A program made the translations under genes and the position numbers. A stretch of 64,000 nucleotides of DNA from Artemia franciscana (Eukaryota; Arthropoda; Branchiopoda; Anostraca; Artemiidae): assembly GCF_032884065.1 (NCBI RefSeq), contig NC_088866.1, positions 53,204,068 to 53,268,067 on the forward strand. Reading direction: 5' to 3'. Below the pieces are notes generated by a model. It did no database searches. It was not told where the DNA came from and saw nothing but the letters and a program-made list of their open reading frames with translations. Positions 55,561 to 64,000 of the stretch are shown in pieces (position 1 is the stretch's first letter; the number at the start of each line of letters is the position of its first letter).

Positions 55561-56380
55561 AATATAAGAGAGATTCTGCGATATTAAGAAGCTACGGAAA
55601 TACAGAAAATTGCTAAAATTACTAAAACAATTACTAAAATAATTAAAATAAAATTACGTAAAATTATTAATATTATTATATTAAATATAGAAAAACCTTA
55701 ATCGTTGATTTTACGGCAAAAAGAAAAACTATCTTCAGAGTTAGATCCCGTCCCTAGACAAGCTGGACCACTCCCGGAAGAATATCTCGTCCGGCTTTGT
55801 TTAGTTGGCCCCACGTGTTGATACTTGTTATTGTACTAGTTAAGCAGCTACACCTGTTTTTCAGAACACCTACTAATTGCAACTACCTATACAACCAGTA
55901 AATCCGCAATTTAACTATCAATTACTCTAAGGACACGAAAGCAAGCAAATTAGCGGCATTGAATTTCTTTTATTCGTATATTGCCGAGTTGAGATACTAC
56001 TTATTATCGCTTCATTAATTCTAACCGTTTTGTGCCGGAAAAAATAGCTGAAACGGATCATGTGCTCTGAATCAAGCAATGACCTTAACTTTTATAACTA
56101 AAATGTCTATGGTCAGCGCCCAGAATAGTTGTGACGAAAAACGCAGTGGGAAAAATTAGTTGAGCACATTGTTCCCTCTGGTGCACCCTGGTAGTTGTTA
56201 TATAGTTGATTATTACCGAAATTTTGGTTTAACTGATTCTTAAAAATAGTCGAAGTTATAAATTGGTTTGGATATGAACCTATTAGGTATGAAGGTGCAA
56301 CAATTTGGAAGGTGAGTTGTTAGATATATTTTGGGGAAGGAGCAGACCAGAAATTAGATAAAAAAATATATTTTACATTC
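55561..56380. other. Intergenic, nothing recognised
   Basis: AT-rich, no feature. Confidence 0.4.
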
Positions 56381-56830
56381 AATCTTCAGCTGCTCCATAT
56401 CTGCTGGCTAGTATCAGGGAGTCGGTCACTTTTTACGGGTTTAAAAATAAATTGAAGACATTTTATTTATGTAATAGATTTTGAACGGCAGGAGGTTTAT
56501 GATGTTTTTTTTTGCAGTTTTTTGGGGTGGGTTGGGGGCTGAAACCGGTAAATAATATTTAATGGGATTATTTTGTTGTGTTGTGTTCATGTGTATGTGT
56601 TGCTGTTTTTTATTTATAAGATAGGCTAGGTGGATAATCATTAGTTGTTTAGATATTTATTTATAAGATATAAATCATAACATGAATCTGCAGCACAAGT
56701 CCTTAGGACTTTATTTTTGCTGCAATAATTTATTAGTGTTGTCATTTTTATTTATGTTTATATCGTGGATAAAAATAAAACCTACCTACCTACATACCTA
56801 CGTAATTATAAACTCTCAGAAGAGCCAAAA
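56381..56830 (+). mobile_element. LINE 3' end
   Basis: The + frame SAAPYLLASIRESVTFYGFK, then NKLKTFYLCNRF and a stop, is like the extreme C-terminus of a CR1/Jockey-type ORF2 (...SFKxxLKxFxL). A 3' UTR follows, ending AATAAAACCTACCTACCTACATACC, a typical simple-repeat tail. 5' truncated. Confidence 0.55.
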
Positions 56831-57365
56831 AAAAACTTATAACTTTTACTATTCCTTCTGACAACCGTAAAACAAAAAGGGATCGGTACGTAAAATCAGT
56901 ACATATCCATCCGTTTTGTTTCACGGTTATCGTCGCGGATAAAAAGTTGCGGGGTTTTTATTTTGCTCTTCCAAAAATTTACAATCATGGAAATATGTCC
57001 TTTTCATACGCGACTGACGCGTTGCTCTTTTCGAATATAAGGCTACACTGAGGAGCTGTCCTCCTCTGAAGGAAACATATAGCCTAAACAAAATATAAGT
57101 GGTGCAATTCTACAATTTGTGCTTTTTCCAAATATCATGGTCGCCTTTTTGACAATGCCCCTCAGCCTCCTAATAGTCCCTTATATAGCCATGATAATAT
57201 ATTTCTTAGTTTTTTTTCCTCTTGAAATGCGTCAAATAACAGATAGCTCGTTTTTGACTCACTGGAATTCACTTTTGCCAGAGTGATTACAGCTGAAATG
57301 TGGGTGACAATTTTATTTGGAATGATTTAGAAATGGGGGTAACAGTGGATGAAAACATGATGATT
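56831..57365. other. Intergenic, nothing recognised
   Basis: No coding or repeat signal seen. Confidence 0.4.
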
Positions 57366-58070
57366 TGACCTCGCTCTTTGCGAAAAAGTTTTTTAATACT
57401 TTAAAAAAAAGATTCATGTTGTTTTAAATAACCGATCATTGTCTTACAAGAGTCATTCTTGAAGAACTCGGATAAAAAGTAAACTTTAGCGTAAAGATTG
57501 AGGTATTGAGGAGGGGATAACCTTCCTCACATACGTACTAATTTCCGTTCGTTTTAAGCCATAATGTTGTTCTTTACTCTCAGTTGAAAGTTGTTTTTTT
57601 AATTTAATTTCTGATCGTTTTTTAAAATGGAGCAAAATCCGGCTTCGCCCAAATGAAAATATCTTTTAGAGAATTCAATTCCGATGAAAATTCACCCCGG
57701 GCAGTTACCATGAACATCTCCGCATGTGAAATTAAGTCAGCAAGGAGAAAGTAAGACAAATAAAAATAATTTCGTATAGGAATTCTGGCAAATTCCCCCT
57801 AAAAGAAACTTCCGGAAACTTCCTTCCTCAAGAAAAATTATTCTCGGTGAAAGTTACCCAGCAGAAAATTCACCCTCACCCATCCCAAAAATGTATGCAT
57901 GCTTCCCAATAGCAAACACTATGCGTAAAAAATGCGCAAATGTCGTACAGTAAAGATCTTTCCCCAGGGGTCGTGGGGAGAAGGGGGTCTTGCTATCTTC
58001 AAAGGCTTAGTTATTGGACCTTTCAATTATGCTGAACTATAACTATCAAAAAGCATTATTCAAAAAGTAA
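57366..58070 (-). repeat. Family B repeat, reversed partial copy
   Basis: Contains AACTTTAGCGTAAAGATTGAGG and TCGTTTTAAGCCATAATGTTG (57479-57590), then reversed spacer blocks including CTTCCCAATAGCAAACACTATG. Diverged. Confidence 0.7.
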
Positions 58071-59078
58071 TAGCAATTTACTGAAAACTCTAGCTTGAGA
58101 TTTTTAGAGATTTGTTTACCAGAATTTCCAATAGTTTGAAGAAACTGTACGAGTTTTCCAAGTAAAATTGTACCGTAAGAGGCCAGTTTCTACTATCTGA
58201 ACACCCGGTTAAAAGTTTGATATAACAAGAATAAATTATTCGATAAACCAAAACTTGAACAGACATCCGAGTAAGAAAGGAGCAAGTAAAACCAAAATGT
58301 ATAAGAAAATGTATATTGTACCCACAAATTCCCAAATGTACCGCGTTGCACCAAGGCCCCTAAATTGTACCAAAAACAGTACAATTGTACCGCTTGGCCG
58401 AAGATCGTTGAGAGGCTTATAAGTTAGTCTTGCTTACTTAATTCTCATACAAGGGGGGCGTTGAATTCTTCGTCAGCCCTCTCAACTCCGGGCGGTCTTT
58501 AGCAAGACCATCTGCGTTTGACAGCAAAGTTCCAGCTTGGTCCAGGAAATTCCCGATATTAACCGTTCACCGAACTTGTGTATATCTCTTGGAGGCTTCC
58601 AGCTATTACTGATTGGTTCAAAGTTTTATTAATAGAACTGTGCTCATCTGTATTTTTCTGATCGCCAATAGAGAATCAGATGGAATAGAAAACTGAAACA
58701 GAACAGAGTACAGGAAAGATCAGGAATTTTAGAACTTATAAATTAGAAAGAACTATAAATTATAGACTAATAAATTTTATTAATTGTATTAAAAAAAATT
58801 AATAGTTGGCTCAAATTCTTCAATACTGAAAGATAGAAAAATGAAAATTATTTTCATCATATTCTAGGTACGCATACAGGATTTGTTTCAAGACGAAGAG
58901 GGATGACACGTCAATAAAGGAAAAAAAGAGGTATGCCAGCTATATGAAAAACATTGAATGTAACCATGAAAATATTGGGGTTTAAGGAATAGGTGGGGAT
59001 TAAAAACCTTATCTATAAATGTCTGTTCTATTTCTTTTTTAATCTATTAGGCCATTGAGAACTAATTTACTGTTTCAG
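58071..59078. other. Intergenic or upstream intron of the 59079 exon
   Basis: No repeat or coding signal. It ends in TTACTGTTTCAG, a good splice acceptor. Confidence 0.4.
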
Positions 59079-59297
59079 CATGGTCCCTGTAATATTTTGG
59101 CTATCAATGGCAAATTTCAACGAAGCGCAACCTGATTCTCAAGAAATTTTGGCTGCTGAATTTGAATCTGATTTTAATGCCAGAGAAAACCCGCTATTTC
59201 AAGAATTGGAACTGGACGTTGCAACAGATTCAGCCCCTATTGACGACGGGTTTACTGAATTTTTCCAGGAAACGCCAGACTTAGATACAAATTTACA
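59079..59297 (+). CDS. Candidate first coding exon of an unidentified acidic protein
   Basis: The acceptor TGTTTCAG precedes 59079 and a consensus donor ACA|GTGAGT follows 59297. From the ATG at 59080 the exon gives 72 codons and leaves phase 2. A second in-frame ATG begins MANFNEAQPDSQEILAAEFE. The peptide is strongly acidic, with hydrophobics spaced among Asp/Glu (NPLFQELELDVATDSAPIDD, GFTEFFQETPDLDTNL). That composition is typical of activation domains or protein-binding acidic tails. No known domain is recognised. Later exons were not found in the window. Confidence 0.5.
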
Positions 59298-60040
59298 GTG
59301 AGTATTCTTTTTAATAAACTCTTAATAAAAGATGATTTTCATTAAAAAACTAGAAAGTTTAGAAATGTTAAAATGTGAAATAAACTGAAAAAATGTATTT
59401 GTCGGCTTTATTTTCGTTTTTGCAATATTTGCAAGTAAGTCAACCACATGGAGATACAAAAACGAAACAAAAACCAGATGAAGTGATAGAGAACACTTAA
59501 GGACCATCTCCCTCTAAAATACAACATAAATAAAAAAAAATTAACACAAAAAATATTTGTAACCTGAATGATTAACGACTCCTTGATTGAATAATGAAAC
59601 TTGAATAACGATTGAATAAAAAAAATTAATTTGTGAGAGTGGATTTAATAATAATTACATTAGTGATGCTCTTGTCGAAATATTATCAGGTTTAGAGTTA
59701 TTTTGAACGGGGGGGGGCATAATCACCAGAAACTTCTAGGCCTTCGTTGCTAAGGAAATGTGAAGTTTGGCGGCAGAATTTGGTCTGCTTCACTGATTAA
59801 AGTTTTGTGGGAGCAACATTTTGACTTGATCACTTCGTCATTGACTAAAGTCATTAGAATTCTCCTTGCATCCGAAATCTTTACTAATAATAGTACCTAG
59901 GTAAGTGAAGCTATCCACTCAATGAAAGTTCTTAAGCCGAACTGGCCAGACATGACAATAAACAACTAAGAGAGATAAAACTCTACAAAAAGAAAACTTC
60001 AAACGAGACGACGGCCAGTAGAGAGGAAAGTCTAAAACAA
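59298..60040. other. Downstream of the 59079 exon, nothing recognised
   Basis: AT-rich, with a poly-G run near 59710. Confidence 0.4.
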
Positions 60041-60790
60041 CACGGATATTTCGCCTGTATCCAAACAAGGCATCTTCAGCACAAAATCAAAAATTAAAAG
60101 AAAACTAATCTAAAAACAAATAAAAACCACCTCCAATAATAATAAATACAATTGTCGCCACGTAGGGAAAAGCAGCTATTTGAGTTACTTCAATGAGAAC
60201 CAAAGAGCAACTCGGTTGAGAATCAAAGAGCAACTAAAGAGCAAGAGCATCCATATAAAATCGGATAAAACACAACCCTGCTTAACTCTTTATTCAATAC
60301 GAAACCAGCTACTAACCTCATTTTCTATTTAATCGCAGATATTTTATTCTCGTATCGTTTAAATGAAACGCATGCTTAAAATCTATAATGCTGAGGACTA
60401 AAGGTGTTTGATAACTCAGGAACTTCTCAATTATTGATGGAAGCTAAAGAATTTGGTCCTCCCCTCTTATTAAGACCACATTGTTCTGCTCTTAAAACTT
60501 TATCTTCAGCGTCTCTAAGTCTAAAATATATCATCATGCTAAATAATGTGCTTCCTACAGAAACCAGACAAAGGTCTCTGTAATTATCACACTCATCCTT
60601 ATCACCTTTCTTAAACAGGGGTTTAATTAAAGTTTCCCTAAAATTGCTTGGTACTTCCCCCTTTTCAAAAATTATATTCATAATATTCAGTAATTTATCT
60701 CTAATTTTACAGCCACCCTATTTAAAACTTGTTTACCACACTATCAGTATCATCACTTGGTGCCTTATTGTTTTTTTTAATCTTTTTTTG
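60040..60790 (-). mobile_element. LINE reverse-transcriptase domain remnant
   Basis: On the - strand, KAPSDDTDSVV (60735-60775) is followed by FEKGEVPSNFRETLIKPLFK, KGDKDECDNYRDLCLVSVGS and RAEQCG: the RT fingers and N-terminal palm of a non-LTR element. Further on, NEVSSWFRI, then VKQGCVLS (60260-60330), is the next RT motif. Frames are broken and the FRxGRGxxD motif is damaged. 60040-60080 may hold the end of the element. Confidence 0.75.
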
Positions 60791-62820
60791 AAAAAGGACT
60801 AAAAATCCTGAATACAACCCTTTATTCAGGTGCTTTTACACCAAAGGACCAACTTTAAGCCTCTCTTGATAAAAAATCTTATCTGGGTTGAATTCAAATG
60901 AAGTGTGATATTCCTGACTTCCTACAAATAAATTGACAGGTAGAGGGGTTGCGGTGGATCCGTGGCCATAGTGTGACTATTTTGCCTGGACTTCAGACAG
61001 GTAAATTCCTGACATTTTCTGTTGGGTGAACGACTTCGTCACTTTTGTTCTTTGAATTGAAATAAAGTCAATTTTTCAAGATTATGGTTCATCGCGCAAT
61101 AGACTTCTTTGTTTTGTTTTTCCACAAAACTGGTTTCCCATTTTGCAATGTGCTTGTAAAGTGACTGACTTGTCAAGGTTGTTTTTAGCAAAGAATAAGG
61201 AACTGATGAATTATGACTGAATGCTTGTTTTAACTGCTCCTTCAAAGAAATGGTGTCAGTTAGGGCGGGGTCGACCCACCCCTAAATGTATTGAAAAATA
61301 CCCCTTTTTGGTATTTTCACTGAAAAATGGCTTTGTTTAGTATTTTCGTTGACAAAATGAAAAACATCATATCTGAATTCCCTAGAATTAGAAAAACACA
61401 TTTTGCCTCCCTCCCCTCTCTACTTGTCCATGAACTGACACAACTTCTCCTAAGCATATTTAAATACCTCGATCGGGTATATTAGTAAATACATACTCTA
61501 CCACGTGTTGGATAAAATGTTTTAGCAGTTGTACAAGCAATTCACGATGGGGGGGGGTACCAGCATATAGGGGAGGAGAGTAACTTGTACGATATACTCC
61601 CTACCGCTCAAGAAATAAAGCAAGGTTAGTCCTTATAAATTATACCTAAGTATGATAAAAATATAATATTTTACAAACACATTGGACTATATATTTACAC
61701 ATTAAGGGGTAGTGGTAAAGTACAGCGGGTTGGCATGCAAAATGTGTTAGCTACAGTTATTCTGATATTATGAAGTGAGATTTGTTTTCTGACTTCACAC
61801 TGTCCAAATACTTTATCCCCTCCCCCCCGCTTAATGTGGAAATATATAGCCCAAATTGTATATTTCTCATTTACTATGTCATTTCTCTTTGTCTTTTCTC
61901 ACGCTAAGTTGAAAGAAACTAGCGAAAGAAATCGGTGTACAGTGCGTCAATGCATGAACAACTTGAGCTGTAGGGGGTATATCATACAAGTAATGGTTTT
62001 ATTATTAATGCCTCATTTTTATTTGGCATCTTACCAAAAAGACATTTTACCATTACAAGAGAATGGCTTTTCAACACAGCATAGGTAAACAGCCTTTCAA
62101 ATTGGCTGATCCGTTTGACATTTTGCCCTAAAAATGTCAAACAGCTATCCGAAAAAGTGGATCTAAGGCTAAGGGAGCTACAGGGGACAAAAAGTACCCA
62201 GAAGGAGGGGGGGTTTGCCTTCCAAACACTAATGAACTATAGAAAGGCCGATAGAATTTTTAATCAGACGAACCCCTCCCACGTTTTTATTACTTCTTCT
62301 TCCACAAAAAGTAGCCACACAATTGCATGAGAAGCTCCTTGCTCTTTATAAAGTCAAGTCTATAGCGTTGAGTCTAAAATTATTCTTGTGTTCGTTTTCG
62401 ATTTCACGTTTTTTCCACATATTGATTTCTTTGTGCATCGGGGATATGATACTTATATCAATCAGGTAAAAACGATGCATCGAGCATTATCAGATTTTTT
62501 CCTATTTCAAGTCATCTTAGCGGAAGAAGAAAAAAAAATCAATATCTTGTAGCTTCGAATTTAAAAAAAAAAAAACGTCTGTTTGAATATTAGACTAAAG
62601 ATACTAAAATCGAAGAGTTTCTGCTTCACACCATCTGCTTTGGATACCTTGCTCGATATTTTGATATATATTACACAAGAAAAAACCTTTAAATTTTTTT
62701 AGCAAGTCTTAGTAAAGAACAAGTCGCGTTGTCATCACTTTTGCTCAAACCGCTCTTTAAAGTAACTACCAGCTCTTTAAAGTATCCAAAGAAGCAACTT
62801 TTTAAAAGACAATTATGCTG
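60791..62820. other. Intergenic, nothing recognised
   Basis: Several poly-C/poly-G runs (61545, 61815). Open frames at 61834-62088 and 62115-62330 have no recognisable domain. Confidence 0.4.
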
Positions 62821-63790
62821 AAAAGATATGTATGCTGCATCATCTTGTAAATGAAGATGAATTTGCTGCCAAAAACTGAAGTTTATTTTAATGATGAAGA
62901 TCAGTCATGAGTGCCGTCATCAATGGTTATAACCTACTATTTATGGTCTCACTTTTAATTCGCCCCTTGTCAAAAGATACGTTTGCTACACCTTGTTGTG
63001 AATGAAGATGCATTTTTGTCAAAAATTGCAGTTTATTTCAATGATGATGGTCAGCCATGAGTGACGTCATCAGTGGTAGTAGCTTACCGTATATGGCGTC
63101 ATTTATGATCCATCCCTTGCCAGAAGATACATGCGCTACATCATCTTACATATGAAGATACTTTTTTTTCAAAAATCGGATTTTATTTTTATGATAGTCA
63201 GCCATGAGTGACTCCATCAATGGTTATAACCTACTATTTATGGTCTCATTTTTAATTCGTCTCTTGTCAAAAGATACGTTTGCTACACCATATTGTAAAT
63301 GAAGATGCATTTTTTGTCAAAAATTGCAGTTTATTTTAATGATGATGGTCAGCCATGAGTGACGTCGTCAATGGTTGTAGCTTACCGTATGGCGTATATG
63401 GCGTCATTAATAATCCATTCCTTGCCAGAAGATACATGTGCTACATCATCTTGAATATGAAGATACATTTTTTTTTATCAAAAATTGAAGTTTATTTTAA
63501 TGATGGTGACGTCATCAGTGGTTATAACCTAATGTATACAGTGTCATTTGTAATTCATCTCTTGTCAAAAGATACGAGGCCTTCATCATCTTGTATATGA
63601 AGCTGCATTTTTTTCAGAGATTGCAGTTTTTTAAAGATCACGGTCAGCCATAAGTGATGTCATCAATGCTTATAACCTATCATATACGGCGTCATTTGTA
63701 ATTCATCCTTTGTCAAAAGAATACCCGTGCTATAACATCTTGTAAATGAAGGTGCAGTTTTTGGTCGAAAATTGTATTTATTATAATGTT
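62820..63790. repeat. Satellite, ~148-bp unit in a two-unit alternation
   Basis: Blocks TCAAAAATTGCAGTTTATTT, GGTCAGCCATGAGTGACGTC and CAAAAGATACGTTTGCTACA recur about every 148 bp. Two variants alternate: TTATAACCTACTATTTATGG at 62925 and 63222, and TAGCTTACCGTATATGGCGTC at 63082 and 63380. The true unit is therefore a dimer of about 297 bp. Perfect TGACGTCA occurs at 63062 and 63508. Confidence 0.9.
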
Positions 63791-64000
63791 CCGTTTTGTT
63801 AGTTACTGAAAACACTAGATATTTTAGATTTGTTTCAATCAAGTCCTTAAACAGCCTTCTATGATTTTTCACTGCCTGACTAGCGGCGGGAAGAGAAAAA
63901 AGGAAAAAGTGATTTTCCTTGTTTTTCAAGGGGGAGGGGGGAGGGGTGCTGCAAGTTTTTTTCCTGATTGAGAAGTTTTCAACAATAGCAATTCCAAGTG
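63791..64000. other. Right edge, nothing recognised
   Basis: Includes a GGGGGAGGGGGGAGGGG tract near 63930. Confidence 0.4.

Overview
This is an AT-rich eukaryotic (animal) window. It holds one recognisable host gene, spread over about 31 kb and mostly filled with transposable and satellite DNA. The organism is most likely a crustacean. The two commonest dispersed repeats (family A, starting TATGGCACTTGG; family B, containing AACGAACAGAAATTA...CTCTTTACGCTAAAG) look to me like repeats of brine shrimp (Artemia). That is recall, not a search. Long (TA)n tracts and the intron-exon structure agree with an invertebrate nuclear genome.

Host genes. A short-chain dehydrogenase of the carbonyl reductase (CBR1) type runs on the + strand from 2285 to 33602. 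It has six coding exons: 2285-2311, 2538-2666, 5606-5737, 11236-11474, 19473-19678 and 33478-33602. All phases agree, and the exons join to about 285 residues with the full catalytic set. Two candidate exons of an unidentified gene lie upstream on the - strand (1302-1313 and 355-592). Two more orphan candidate exons are at 40030-40193 and 59079-59297, both +.

Intron contents. Intron 2 (2667-5605) ends in a truncated family A element close to the exon 3 acceptor. Intron 3 (5738-11235) carries a LINE 3' fragment, an 88-bp (TA)n tract and a 220-bp-period satellite. Intron 4 (11475-19472) carries about 370-bp tandem repeats, a full family A element with an inserted tRNA-Pro-like sequence, and a tandemly repeated copy of the next exon's own acceptor. 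Intron 5 (19679-33477) carries a nest of antisense Helitrons (about 20418-28093): a decayed RepHel element, a deletion derivative and a roughly 370-bp mini-Helitron. It also holds a 330-bp (TA)n tract, a third family A element and LINE fragments.

Downstream (33603-64000). No confident host gene is visible. There are many copies of family B in both orientations, two of which form long fold-back inverted repeats. There is also a broken Penelope-like element with a GIY-YIG domain, degenerate tandem repeats, a 105-bp satellite with higher-order structure (52230-54317), a LINE reverse-transcriptase remnant (60260-60790) and a 148-bp dimeric satellite (62820-63790).

The most notable signals are: the tandemly copied splice acceptor of CBR exon 5; perfect TGACGTCA (CRE-type) palindromes at the 5' end of every Helitron copy; family B fold-backs with a conserved 9-bp-arm hairpin; and the tRNA-Pro insertion in family A. 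Everything is read by eye. No alignment, search or folding was run.
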